From contig CAZPWT010000005.1 in assembly GCA_964590435.1 (NCBI GenBank), positions 1-64,000 of the forward strand: a stretch of DNA of 64,000 bases, written 5' to 3'. This document shows positions 40,149 to 48,612 of this stretch, piece after piece. The DNA comes from WSZJ01 sp964590435. GTDB lineage: Bacteria; Planctomycetota; MHYJ01; WSZJ01. Below the pieces are notes generated by a model, which was not told the DNA's origin, searched no databases, and saw nothing but the letters and a program-made list of their open reading frames with translations. Made by a program: the position numbers and the translations under genes. Each line of letters starts with the position of its first letter. The first letter of the stretch is position 1.

Positions 40149-40312
40149 GGCTCGCCATTGATTATCACCCGCCGCGGCCGTTTGCAACGGATCGATCGCG
40201 GTTCTTCGGGCGATTACCGTGCTTTCCAGTTCTGTGCCCGGCGTCCCGCGCCCTCGCGATTTGGAGATGACTCTCTCCGCCGGCGCAACGACGTCGCACT
40301 CTCCCTATCCTG

Positions 40313-40422
40313 CCGGTGTCCTGCCGTAGTCCTCCGCCAATCGCCGTTGCCCTTCCTTCGGTCCCCGCCGGGATTGCGGGCCCAACGACGGGCGGAGGAC
40401 GACTGCGGGACAAGGACAGGAC
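40313..40422. repeat. Imperfect inverted repeat (GTCCTCCGCC family)
   Basis: GTGTCCTGCCGTAGTCCTCC through CGCCGTT (40316-40349) is imperfectly complementary to AACGACGGGCGGAGGACGAC through GGACAGG (40384-40420). It starts at the 3' end of gpsA. Nothing else is seen in 40149-40421. Confidence 0.5.
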
Positions 40423-41489
40423 TAAGGCACTCGCGGGCGAAGCGCCTGGCGCCGAGTTGACCTCTTGCCGCTCCCGGCGCGCGCCGAAGGTTCAAAGTCC
40501 TCGATCTCGCTCTTGGCGCCGCGCTTCATGAGGTCTGCCACCGCGTGCCGCGGGTCCTTGTCTTCGAACAGCACGGCGTGGACTTCCTCGACGATCGGGA
40601 GGGAGACGTGGCATCGGCGCGCGAGGGCGAGGACGGAGCGCGTGGTCTCGACGCCCTCGGCGACCATCTTCATCTCCGCCAGGATCTGCGACAGCTTCTT
40701 CCCCTTGCCGATCGCGAGGCCGACGCTGCGGTTGCGCCCCCACGGCGAGTAGCAGGTGGTGACGAGGTCGCCCATCCCGCTGATGCCATAGAACGTCGTG
40801 CGCCGCGCGCCGAGGGCGCCGCCGAGCCGCGAGATCTCGACGAGGCCGCGCGAGAGCAGCGCGGACTTCGCGTTGTCGCCGAGCCCCATCCCGTCGCAGA
40901 TCCCCGCCGCGATCGCGATCACGTTTTTCACGGCGCCGCCCAGCTCGACGCCCTTCACGTCCGTGTGCGAGTAGACGCGGAACCGGTCGGTCATGAACGC
41001 CTGCTGCACCTTGCGGGCGAGCGCGTGGTTCCTGCTCGCGGCGACCACCGTCGTCGGCAGCCGGCGCCCGACCTCCTCGGCGTGCGACGGCCCGCTCAGC
41101 ACGCACACCGGCACCCGCCCCAGCACGTCCCGGATCACCTGCGACACCCGCTTCAGCGTCCCGACCTCGATCCCCTTCACCACGCTCACCACCGGCAGGT
41201 CCTTCGGGAACGTCTTCGCCAGCGGCTCCAGCGATTTCCGCACGAACTGCGTCGGGACGGCGAGCACGAAGAGCCTGGCGTCGCGGAAATCGGGGACGCC
41301 GCTTGCGATCGCAAGGTTCTCCGGCAGGTGGACGCCGGGAAGGTAGGGGCGATTCTCGCGCACGCGCCGGAGCTCGGCGGCGAAGTCGGCCCGTCGCGCA
41401 TAGAGCACCGGGTGGCGCCCCGTCGCCCGCAGCACGAGCGACAGCGCCGTCCCCCAGCCCCCCGCCCCGAACACGATGACCTTGCTCAC
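40422..41489 (-). CDS. gpsA: NAD(P)-dependent glycerol-3-phosphate dehydrogenase
   Basis: 355 residues. Reduces dihydroxyacetone phosphate to sn-glycerol 3-phosphate for phospholipid synthesis. N-terminal Rossmann loop FGAGGWGTALSLVL, PVVSVVKGIE, CVLSGPSHAEEV, the catalytic Lys in GGAVKNVIAIAAG, and DLVTTCYSPWGRNR are all present. The C-terminal 20 residues are basic and run into an inverted repeat, so the tail may be extended. The GTG start lies seven bases after TAAGAT, suggesting a leaderless transcript. It sits next to plsY, which uses its product. Confidence 0.95.
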   Translation of the reverse strand: MSKVIVFGAGGWGTALSLVLRATGRHPVLYARRADFAAELRRVRENRPYLPGVHLPENLAIASGVPDFRDARLFVLAVPTQFVRKSLEPLAKTFPKDLPVVSVVKGIEVGTLKRVSQVIRDVLGRVPVCVLSGPSHAEEVGRRLPTTVVAASRNHALARKVQQAFMTDRFRVYSHTDVKGVELGGAVKNVIAIAAGICDGMGLGDNAKSALLSRGLVEISRLGGALGARRTTFYGISGMGDLVTTCYSPWGRNRSVGLAIGKGKKLSQILAEMKMVAEGVETTRSVLALARRCHVSLPIVEEVHAVLFEDKDPRHAVADLMKRGAKSEIEDFEPSARAGSGKRSTRRQALRPRVP

Positions 41490-41532
41490 GCTGCAAATCT
41501 TAGGGGAGGCCCCACCGCCCGGCGAGAAAATG

Positions 41533-42231
41533 CTACGGCTTCGGCGCCGCCGGCTCCGCTTCCTTCCGCCCCAGCTTGATCTTCGGCTCCGTCCCCTGGA
41601 AGATCCGCTTGACGTTCCCGCGGTGCTTGTAGATGGCGAGGACCATCACGCCGATGGTGAAAAGGGTGACGCCGAAGTGGTCGCGGAACGCCTGCGGGTC
41701 GGTGAGCATCTGGCCGCTGGCCAGGGCGATGACGCTCGCGATGGACCCGACGGAGACGTAGCGGGTGAGGACGGTGAAGAGCACCCAGGCCGAGAAGGCG
41801 CAGAGGAGCGCCCAAGGCGAGGCGGCGAGGAAGACGCCGGCGGCCGTCGCGATCCCCTTGCCGCCCTTGAACTTCAGGTACACGGGGTACATGTGCCCGG
41901 CGATCGAGCCGATGCCGCACGCGACCTGGAGCACGACGTCGGAGTGAGGGACGCCGGGGATGAATCGCTGGCCCAGGTGGTAGTGCCAGACGAGGAAGAC
42001 GGGGAGGAAGCCCTTGGCGGCGTCGAGCAGGAGGGTCAGGTATCCCCAGAACTTGCCGCAGGTGCGCCCGACGTTGGTGGCGCCGATGTTCCCGGAGCCG
42101 GCGGTGCGGACGTCCACGCCCCGCATGAACCCGACCAGCAGCCCGAACGGGATGCTCCCGACGAAGAACATGAGAAAGCCGGTGAGGATGGCGATCCCGA
42201 GCTCCGAGAAGGTGATCATCGCGAGGTTCAT
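41533..42231 (-). CDS. plsY: Acyl-phosphate:glycerol-3-phosphate acyltransferase
   Basis: 232 residues, about six membrane helices. PlsY makes lysophosphatidate from glycerol 3-phosphate and acyl phosphate at the inner membrane. The three PlsY motifs are visible: VGSIPFGLLVG, GSGNIGATNVGR and GHMYPVYLKFKGGKGIATAAGV. The C-terminal tail is Lys/Pro-rich. It is 43 bp upstream of gpsA on the same strand, an arrangement seen in many bacteria and functionally logical. Confidence 0.95.
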   Translation of the reverse strand: MNLAMITFSELGIAILTGFLMFFVGSIPFGLLVGFMRGVDVRTAGSGNIGATNVGRTCGKFWGYLTLLLDAAKGFLPVFLVWHYHLGQRFIPGVPHSDVVLQVACGIGSIAGHMYPVYLKFKGGKGIATAAGVFLAASPWALLCAFSAWVLFTVLTRYVSVGSIASVIALASGQMLTDPQAFRDHFGVTLFTIGVMVLAIYKHRGNVKRIFQGTEPKIKLGRKEAEPAAPKP

Positions 42232-42307
42232 CGGGGAGTAGTTAAGGATGGGGGCGTCCGGATTTCAAGGATCGAAGTGAGAAGACGACTCGCGAGTGTG
42301 GAAACTG

Positions 42308-42433
42308 GCCGTATCAGCGGCCGTTTCAGCGAGATCATTCCGTGATCTGCGTCCGCCCTTCCTGAATTTCAAGGACAACGAACGGCCGACGCAGATAAGG
42401 ACGTGATTTCGCTGAAACGGCCGCTGATACGGC
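42308..42433. repeat. Long inverted repeat (CAGCGGCCG family, copy 2)
   Basis: GCCGTATCAGCGGCCGTTTC through AGCGAGATCA (42308-42336) is nearly the perfect complement of TGATTTCGCTGAAACGGCCG through CTGATACGGC (42403-42433); a smaller inner pair GATCTGCGTCCGC/GCCGACGCAGAT lies between. Related to 1291-1407. It sits between the divergent plsY and kinase genes. Confidence 0.65.
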
Positions 42434-42507
42434 TCCCATCTCATTCCCTTGGCTCGAACTTCCCCGCACGCTTCAGCCCGCCCCCGAATCTGGCCGATGA
42501 ACTCGAT

Positions 42508-43350
42508 ATGGAGGCGATCCCCGGCTACGTGATCGACCGCAAGCTCTCGAGCGGCGGCACGTCCGGCGTGTATCGCGCCCTCGACCTGGAGCACGGCCAC
42601 CATGTCGCGCTCAAGATCCTCTTCCCCAAGTGGTCGAAGGACCCGAAGGCGCTGGAACTGATGGAGCGGGAGGTGTGGCTGCTGAAGTCGTTGAGTCACC
42701 CTAACGTGGTGCGGGGGCTGGCGTCGGGGCACTGGCGCGGGCTGCACTGGCTGGCGATGGAGTGGGTCGCGGGGCCGACGGCGCTGGAGCGGGTGCACAG
42801 GGGCGGGCCGTTGTCGGCGCCCGCGGTGCTCGAGCTCGGCCGGCAACTGGGCCAGGCGGTGGGGTACCTCGCGCGGCGCGGGATCGTGCACGGCGACATC
42901 AAGCCCGCCAACGTGCTGCTTGCCCCGGGCGGCATCGCCAAGCTCTGCGATTTCGGGTTTGCCCGCGTCCGCCGCGCCGGCGAGGCCGAGGACGAGGCGG
43001 TCTTCGGGACGATGGCGTACGCCGCGCCGGAACAGATGGAAGGCGAGCCCGGTGTCGACTCGCGGGCCGACCTTTACGGCCTCGGCGCAACCCTGTACCA
43101 CATGGCCACCGGCAAGATGCCGCCCCTCCCCGACAAGTGGGGCGCTCCGCCCGCCATCACCCCGGCCGTCGACCGCGAAGTCCGCTGGATCCTTCAACGC
43201 CTGATGGCCCCGCGCCTCAAGGAGCGCTACGACTCCGCCGAGCTGCTGCTGGGTGACCTGGAACATCTTCGGGGGCTGAAGCGCGGGACGGAGAAGCGGT
43301 CCCGGGTGCCCGAGAAGGCGAAGGACGAGTTTCACTGGGAATTTAACTAG
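42508..43350 (+). CDS. Small soluble serine/threonine protein kinase
   Basis: 280 residues from the ATG at 42508, where the family start (IPGYVIDRKLSSGGTSGVYRALD) begins; 35 more in-frame codons lie upstream within the inverted repeat. A complete Hanks-type kinase domain: Gly loop, Lys in HVALKILF, Glu in helix C, catalytic HGDIKPANVLL (His-Gly-Asp in place of His-Arg-Asp), DFGFAR and YAAPEQ. No membrane helix or sensor domain follows. The missing Arg places it with non-RD kinases, which are usually not controlled by activation-loop phosphorylation. Substrates unknown. Confidence 0.85.
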   Translation: MEAIPGYVIDRKLSSGGTSGVYRALDLEHGHHVALKILFPKWSKDPKALELMEREVWLLKSLSHPNVVRGLASGHWRGLHWLAMEWVAGPTALERVHRGGPLSAPAVLELGRQLGQAVGYLARRGIVHGDIKPANVLLAPGGIAKLCDFGFARVRRAGEAEDEAVFGTMAYAAPEQMEGEPGVDSRADLYGLGATLYHMATGKMPPLPDKWGAPPAITPAVDREVRWILQRLMAPRLKERYDSAELLLGDLEHLRGLKRGTEKRSRVPEKAKDEFHWEFN

Positions 43351-43466
43351 GCCGCCCATGGAGTGCTCCGCGGTCCGCGGCGCCGACTAACTCCGGCGCG
43401 CACGCCGATCTTCCGCAACTCATTGGTGCGCCTCATCTTGGCGCGTCCAATTGGCGGGGTTTCGCC

Positions 43467-43496
43467 TTGACACCGGAGACCCGCTTCCGGCATAAT
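43467..43496 (+). promoter_or_regulatory. Strong promoter of the nusA operon
   Basis: TTGACA (43467-43472), an 18-base spacer and CATAAT (43491-43496). Predicted start near 43503, giving a leader of about 200 bases before the nusA GTG that contains the hairpin at 43551-43578. Confidence 0.7.
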
Positions 43497-43550
43497 GCTC
43501 GGCCCGGCAAAAGCAGTGCCCGAAGACAAGCCGGGACCCCGTCGTATCGC

Positions 43551-43581
43551 AAAAGTGGGAGAAGTGCTTCCCACTTTTTTG
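43551..43581 (+). terminator. Leader hairpin with U-tract upstream of nusA (attenuator candidate)
   Basis: AAAAGTGGGA (43551-43560) pairs perfectly with TCCCACTTTT (43569-43578); loop GAAGTGCT; followed by TTG and TTTGG. This is an intrinsic-terminator-like hairpin about 50 bases into the transcript. It resembles the hairpin found before rimP-nusA in other bacteria, though no rimP lies between it and nusA here. NusA or RNA-polymerase pausing could regulate read-through. Confidence 0.65.
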
Positions 43582-43703
43582 TTTGGCCGTCCCGCGATCG
43601 CCATGCTTCGCCTCGGCGACCTCGAGACGCCCAAGGCGTGGCCGCGCGGTCCCATCGCACGGCCACGGCACTTTTGAGTCAGCCGTATTAAGGGAGACCT
43701 AAC

Positions 43704-45170
43704 GTGAACGGCGAGCTCCTGAGGATCGTAGACGGAATCCACCGCGAAAAGGGCATCGACAAGGAAATCATCATCGAGGCCCTGGAGTCGGCGTTGCTCT
43801 CGTCCGTCCGCAAGTACTTCGGCGTCGGCGAGGAGTCCGACCTCACCGTCAAGGTCGACCGCACCACCGGCGGCATTTCCACCAACTCCGGCCTCACGCT
43901 GGAACAGCTCGGCCGCATCGCCGCACAGACCTTCAAGCAGGTCATGATCCAGAAGTTCCGCGAGGTCGAGCGCAACCAGGTCTTCGGCGACTACGAGACC
44001 AAGAAGGGCTCCGTCATCGTCGGCTCCGTCCAGCGCTTCGAGGGGCCGCACATGATCGTCAACCTCAACAAGGTCGAGGCCGTCGTCCCCCGCTCCGAGC
44101 AGGTCCCCGGCGAGTCCTACCGCGTCGGCGACCGCATCCGCGCCCTCGTCGCCGAGGTGAAGAAGAAAGGCCAGAAAGTCCGCGTCGTCCTCTCGCGCGC
44201 CAACGGCGAGTTCGTCAAGAAGCTCTTCGAGGCCGAAGTCCCCGAAATCCAGGAACGCCTCGTCGAGATCCGCTCCATCGCCCGCGAACCCGGCTACCGC
44301 ACCAAGATCGCCGTCGCCTCCATCAACGACAAGGTCGACGCCGTCGGCGCCTGCGTCGGCGTCCGCGGCTCCCGCATCAAGAACATCGTCGAGGAACTCT
44401 CCGGCGAAAAGGTCGACATCATCCGCTTCGAGACCGACCCCGCTTCCATGATCCGCAACGCCCTCAAGCCCGCCGAGGTCAGCGGGATCCTGGTGAACAA
44501 GGAGGAGAAGCGGGCTCGGGTCATCGTGACGAAGGACCAGCTGTCGCTGGCGATCGGCAAGCAGGGGCAGAACGTGCGCCTCGCGTCGAAACTGACGCGC
44601 TGGGACATCGACGTGGTGTCGCAGGAAGAGGAAGCGGCGCGCCTGACGAGCGGGGGCGAGGCGTTCCCGCAGAAGCGGCGCGCGGGGATCCCGGAGGACC
44701 TGGGGGCGGAGGTCATCGGCGCCCTGGTCGAGGCCGGGTACGACACGCCGGAGGCGATCGCCGACGCGGGCGCGGAAGCGCTCTCGGAGGTTCCCGGTTT
44801 CGACATCACCAAGGCCGAGCAGGTCGTCACCCACGTCCGCCAGAAGCTGCGGGAGGGTGTGGGCATTCCCCACGCCCCGCGTCCCGCCGCGCCGCACCCG
44901 GGCCTCGACCACGACACGGTCGAGCGCCTGACGGCCGCCGGGTTCGACACGCTCGAGAAGATCGCCGAGGCCGGCATCGACGCCATCGCCGCCGTCCCCG
45001 GCATCGACCGCAACCGCGCCGACCAGATCCTCAAGCTCGTCGCCGAACGCCTCGACGCCGACGGCGGCGAAGCCGAGCCCGAAGAATCCGCCGAGGGAGA
45101 ACCCGCTCCCGAGCCCCCCGCCACCGCCGGCGGAGACGGCTCCACTTCGGAGGGCGCCCCGCCCGCCTGA
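43704..45170 (+). CDS. nusA: Transcription elongation/termination factor NusA
   Basis: 488 residues. RNA-polymerase-binding N-terminal domain (about 1-125), S1 domain (about 130-200), KH1 and KH2 (about 200-345; GSRIKNIVEELSGEKVDII and IGKQGQNVRLASKLTRWDI), then two helix-hairpin-helix repeats (LVEAGYDTPEAIADAGAEAL..VPGFDITKAEQV and LTAAGFDTLEKIAEAGIDAI..VPGIDRNRADQI) and an acidic Pro-rich tail. The C-terminal repeats recall the AR domains of some proteobacterial NusA. GTG start after AGGGAGACC. First gene of the translation/transcription operon; rimP, usual in front, is absent. Confidence 0.96.
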   Translation: MNGELLRIVDGIHREKGIDKEIIIEALESALLSSVRKYFGVGEESDLTVKVDRTTGGISTNSGLTLEQLGRIAAQTFKQVMIQKFREVERNQVFGDYETKKGSVIVGSVQRFEGPHMIVNLNKVEAVVPRSEQVPGESYRVGDRIRALVAEVKKKGQKVRVVLSRANGEFVKKLFEAEVPEIQERLVEIRSIAREPGYRTKIAVASINDKVDAVGACVGVRGSRIKNIVEELSGEKVDIIRFETDPASMIRNALKPAEVSGILVNKEEKRARVIVTKDQLSLAIGKQGQNVRLASKLTRWDIDVVSQEEEAARLTSGGEAFPQKRRAGIPEDLGAEVIGALVEAGYDTPEAIADAGAEALSEVPGFDITKAEQVVTHVRQKLREGVGIPHAPRPAAPHPGLDHDTVERLTAAGFDTLEKIAEAGIDAIAAVPGIDRNRADQILKLVAERLDADGGEAEPEESAEGEPAPEPPATAGGDGSTSEGAPPA

Positions 45171-45298
45171 CGCCCCCCGAACGACCGGCTGCTCGAAGCG
45201 GTTCCCTTTTCCTCTTCCCCGCAGCCGCCTGCGAGTTCACAATTCCCTTTCTCGACCGGGCCGCTCCCGCGGCCCGGCCTGCAGTCACCGGAGAATCG

Positions 45299-47893
45299 AT
45301 GCGGATCTACGAGCTGGCGAAGGAGCTGGGCAAGGAGCCCAATGAGGTCAAGGCGGTCGCGCAGGAATTCGGCGCGCCCGTGAAGACCAACTTCAACGTG
45401 CTTGAGGAGCCCTTCCTCACGCAGGTCAAGGAGCGCTTTACCAGGCCCGCCGCCCCGGCGAAGCCCGCGGCGACGCCGCTTTCGGCGATTTCCGCGCCTG
45501 CGAAGGCGGAGCCGAAGCCCGAGGCGAAGGTCGAGCCGAAGGCGGAAGCCAAGGTCGAGGCGAAGGCGGAGCCCGCGAAGCCTGCGACGCCGGCCGCGAG
45601 CCCGTACGGGCTGGTGTATCGGCCGCCGAAGACGGAGGTTGTGTCAAAGCCGGCTGCGAAGCCCGAGCACAAGGAAGAGCCGAAGAAGCCGGCGCCGAAA
45701 GTGATGCCCGCCGCGGCGATCTCGAAGCCGGTTCCGCCGGCGCCGAAGCCGGCGGTGAAGCTGCACCGCCCGGACACGAAGGGCGACGTGGTGATCACGA
45801 AGGGCGCGACACCGCCGGACGGGGCGCACCCGGTGGCGGAGCTGGAGACCGAGGAGGAGAAGGTCCGGATCCTGAACCCGACGGAGGTGAAGCAGTACGA
45901 GAAGGCGCAGGAGGAGGAGGCGCGGGCGAAGAAGCTGGGGCTGAACAAGCCGCAGGTGCCGCAGACGACGGTGCGCCGGCCAGGGCAGCGTCCCGGGATG
46001 CGTCCCGGCATGCGCCCGGGCTCGCGGTCGACGTCGATCCGCGTCCTGGAGGAGGCCGTCGGCCGCCCGAAGCCGACCCCGCCGCCGCCGCCCCCCGCCG
46101 CGGACCGCCAGATCGAGGTCCCCGTGCCGATCTCGGTAAAGGACTTCTGCGCACTCGTCGGCATCAAGGCCAACCTGGTGCTGAAGAAGCTGCTCGACCA
46201 CGGCAAGATCGTGACGATCAACCACGCGCTCGACGCCGACGACGCCGAAATGATGGCGCTCGAGTTCAACCGAAACGTCGTCGTCAAGAAGGTCAAGACG
46301 CAGGAAGAGAAGCACTTCGACGACATCTCCGAGGCGCCTGACAAGCCCGAGGACCTGATCCCGCGGCCGCCGATCGTGACGATCATGGGGCACGTGGACC
46401 ACGGGAAGACGAGCCTGCTGGACCGGATCCGGAGCGCGAACGTGGCGGCCGGGGAGTCGGGAGGCATCACGCAGCACATCGGCGCGTACAAGGTGCAGGC
46501 GCCGCAGGGCTCGGTGGTGTTCCTCGACACGCCGGGGCACGAGGCGTTCACGGCGATGCGCGCCCGCGGCGCGAACGTCACGGACGTCGTCGTGATCGTG
46601 GTGGCGGCGGACGACGGGATGATGCCGCAGACGGAAGAAGCGATCGACCACGCGAAGGCGGCCGGCGCGACGATCATCGTGGCGCTGAACAAGATGGACA
46701 AGAAGGGCGCGAACCCCCAGAAGGTCATGCAGCAGGTCAGCGGGTACGACAACGCGCTGACGCCGGAGGAATGGGGCGGCAAGACGTACTACGCCAAGGT
46801 GTCGGCGATCTCGGGCGACGGCGTCCCCGACCTGCTCGAGCGCCTCGCGCTCGAGACGCAGATCCTCGAGCTCAAGGCCAACCCCCGCCGTAACGCGGTC
46901 GGCGCCGTCCTCGAGGCCCGCATGACCGAGGGCAAGGGCGTCACCGCCACCCTGCTCGTCCAGAACGGCACGCTCAAGAAGGGCGACGTCATCCTTGCGG
47001 GCCGCGCCTACGGTCGCGTCCGCAACATGTACGACGACCACGGCAAGATCATCGACGAGGCCCCGCCCGCCACTCCCGTCATGGTGTCCGGCCTCAACGT
47101 CGTCCCCGACGCCGGCGACCGCTTCCATACCTTCGCCGACATCGCCAAGGCCCGCTCCATCGCCGAGGAACGCGAACACAAGGTCCGCGAGACCGCCATC
47201 CTCGGCCGCAGCCACATCAAGATGGAGAATCTCTTCCAGAACATCGAGGCCGGGAAGCTGCGCGAGGTGCGCATCATCCTGAAGACGGACGTGAAGGGGT
47301 CGGTGGAAGTGCTGAAGAAGTCGCTGGAGGAGATTTCCACGAACGAGGTGCGGCTGCGGATCATCCACAGCGGCGTCGGCACCATCAACGAGTCCGACGT
47401 CGTCCTCGCCGACGCTTCGGACGCGATCGTGCTCGGGTTCCACGTGCCGGCCGAGGAGCGGGCGCGGGCGATCGCGACGGAGAAGGGCGTGCAGATCAAG
47501 CTGTACGAGGTGATCTACCACATCGTCGAGGAGATGAAGCTCGCGATGGAGGGGCTCCTGGAGCCGGACAAGGTCGAGTCGGTGCTGGGGCACGTCGCGG
47601 TCAAGCAGATCTTCAAGATTTCGCGTTCCGGGAACATCGCGGGGTGCGTCGTCACGGACGGCAAGATCGAGCGCGGCTCGCAGGTCCGCGTCCGCCGCGG
47701 CGGCGAGGTCATCCACGACGGCAAGCTCGAGTCGCTCAAGCGCTTCAAGGACGACGTCAAGGAAGTCGCCGAGGGGTTCGAGTGCGGGCTGCGCGTCCAG
47801 AATTTCGACACGGTGCAGCCGGGGGACGTCATCGAGGCGTACAAGGTGGAGGAGGTCGCCCGGAAGCTGGAGCGGAAGGCGGAAGCGAGGTAG
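45299..47893 (+). CDS. infB: Translation initiation factor IF-2
   Basis: 864 residues. N-terminal IF2_N domain (RIYELAKELGKEPNEVKAVA), a long Ala/Lys/Pro/Glu linker (about 55-265) typical of GC-rich genomes, a second IF2_N, the GTPase domain with IMGHVDHGKTSLLDRI, DTPGHEAFTAMRARG and NKMDKKGANP, then domains II-IV ending in GDVIEAYKVEEVARKL. It positions fMet-tRNA on the 30S subunit and promotes subunit joining. ATG at 45299, 129 bp after nusA. Linker codons show strong repeat-like GAAGGCGGAGCC units. Confidence 0.97.
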   Translation: MRIYELAKELGKEPNEVKAVAQEFGAPVKTNFNVLEEPFLTQVKERFTRPAAPAKPAATPLSAISAPAKAEPKPEAKVEPKAEAKVEAKAEPAKPATPAASPYGLVYRPPKTEVVSKPAAKPEHKEEPKKPAPKVMPAAAISKPVPPAPKPAVKLHRPDTKGDVVITKGATPPDGAHPVAELETEEEKVRILNPTEVKQYEKAQEEEARAKKLGLNKPQVPQTTVRRPGQRPGMRPGMRPGSRSTSIRVLEEAVGRPKPTPPPPPPAADRQIEVPVPISVKDFCALVGIKANLVLKKLLDHGKIVTINHALDADDAEMMALEFNRNVVVKKVKTQEEKHFDDISEAPDKPEDLIPRPPIVTIMGHVDHGKTSLLDRIRSANVAAGESGGITQHIGAYKVQAPQGSVVFLDTPGHEAFTAMRARGANVTDVVVIVVAADDGMMPQTEEAIDHAKAAGATIIVALNKMDKKGANPQKVMQQVSGYDNALTPEEWGGKTYYAKVSAISGDGVPDLLERLALETQILELKANPRRNAVGAVLEARMTEGKGVTATLLVQNGTLKKGDVILAGRAYGRVRNMYDDHGKIIDEAPPATPVMVSGLNVVPDAGDRFHTFADIAKARSIAEEREHKVRETAILGRSHIKMENLFQNIEAGKLREVRIILKTDVKGSVEVLKKSLEEISTNEVRLRIIHSGVGTINESDVVLADASDAIVLGFHVPAEERARAIATEKGVQIKLYEVIYHIVEEMKLAMEGLLEPDKVESVLGHVAVKQIFKISRSGNIAGCVVTDGKIERGSQVRVRRGGEVIHDGKLESLKRFKDDVKEVAEGFECGLRVQNFDTVQPGDVIEAYKVEEVARKLERKAEAR

Positions 47894-47929
47894 GGTCCCG
47901 CCACCAGGTCACCGGGTCGCCGCAATCCC

Positions 47930-48211
47930 ATGGTCGTCGGCACGATGCGCGTGAGCGCCTTCATCGGCGAATCGCATTCGTTGAAGGACAAGCGGCACGT
48001 CCTGCGCTCGGTCAAGGACCGCGTGCACGACCGCTTCAATGTGAGTATCGCCGAGGTCGAGGACAACGACCTGTGGCAGAAGACGTCGCTGGGCGTGGCG
48101 GTGGTCTCGAACGACACGCAGCACGCGCTGGGAATCCTGCGCGAGGTCGAGAAGTTCCTCAAAACCCATCCCGGGCTGGTCGTCTGCTCGGCGGAGACGG
48201 AGATCCTCTGA
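47930..48211 (+). CDS. DUF503 family protein (YlxP-like)
   Basis: 93 residues, the full length of the family. VVGTMRVSAFIGESHSLKDKRHVLRSVKDRVHDRFNVSIAEVEDNDLWQ is the DUF503 signature (split here only for reading): a ferredoxin-like small domain. In Firmicutes YlxP sits in the same nusA-infB-rbfA position, as here, and is suspected to act in ribosome or RNA metabolism. Its TGA shares one base with the rbfA ATG. Confidence 0.88.
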   Translation: MVVGTMRVSAFIGESHSLKDKRHVLRSVKDRVHDRFNVSIAEVEDNDLWQKTSLGVAVVSNDTQHALGILREVEKFLKTHPGLVVCSAETEIL

Positions 48212-48612
48212 TGGCCCAGACGCACCGCAAGGAGATGATGGCGCGCGAGTTCCTCCGCGAGATCTCGCGGCTCGTGAACTACGAGATGCAGGACCCGCGG
48301 ATGAAGATGATCACGCTGACGAAGGTGGAGCCCGCGCCGGACATGAAGACGGCGAAGGTGTTTTTCTCGATGCTGGGAAGCGAGCACGAGCGTCTGGCGG
48401 CGAGCCGGGCGCTCCAGGACGCGCGGAACTTCATCCGGCAGCAGCTGCGGCAGAAGATGAAGGGGCTGCGGTACATCCCGGAGCTGACGTTCAAGTTCGA
48501 CCAGTCGATCGAGGGGGCGATCCGGATCTCGAAGCTGATCGACAAGGTGGCGGCGGAGCGGGAAGAGTCCGAGGACAAGGAGAAGGACGCGGAGGAGGAG
48601 AGCGAGGAATGA
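48211..48612 (+). CDS. rbfA: Ribosome-binding factor A
   Basis: 133 residues. A KH-like maturation factor for the 30S subunit that acts on the 16S rRNA 5' region. RKEMMAREFLREISRLVNYEM, DPRMKMITLTKVEPAPDMKT and the C-terminal IPELTFKFDQSIEGAIRISKLID match the family. An acidic tail (EREESEDKEKDAEEESEE) extends beyond the fold. The start overlaps the DUF503 stop by one base (TGATG) and the rph ATG overlaps its stop (ATGA). Confidence 0.93.
   Translation: MAQTHRKEMMAREFLREISRLVNYEMQDPRMKMITLTKVEPAPDMKTAKVFFSMLGSEHERLAASRALQDARNFIRQQLRQKMKGLRYIPELTFKFDQSIEGAIRISKLIDKVAAEREESEDKEKDAEEESEE

Noticed and set aside
43495..43677. 60-codon frame before nusA, considered as rimP
   Set aside because: Far shorter than RimP, no matching motif, and it crosses the leader hairpin.
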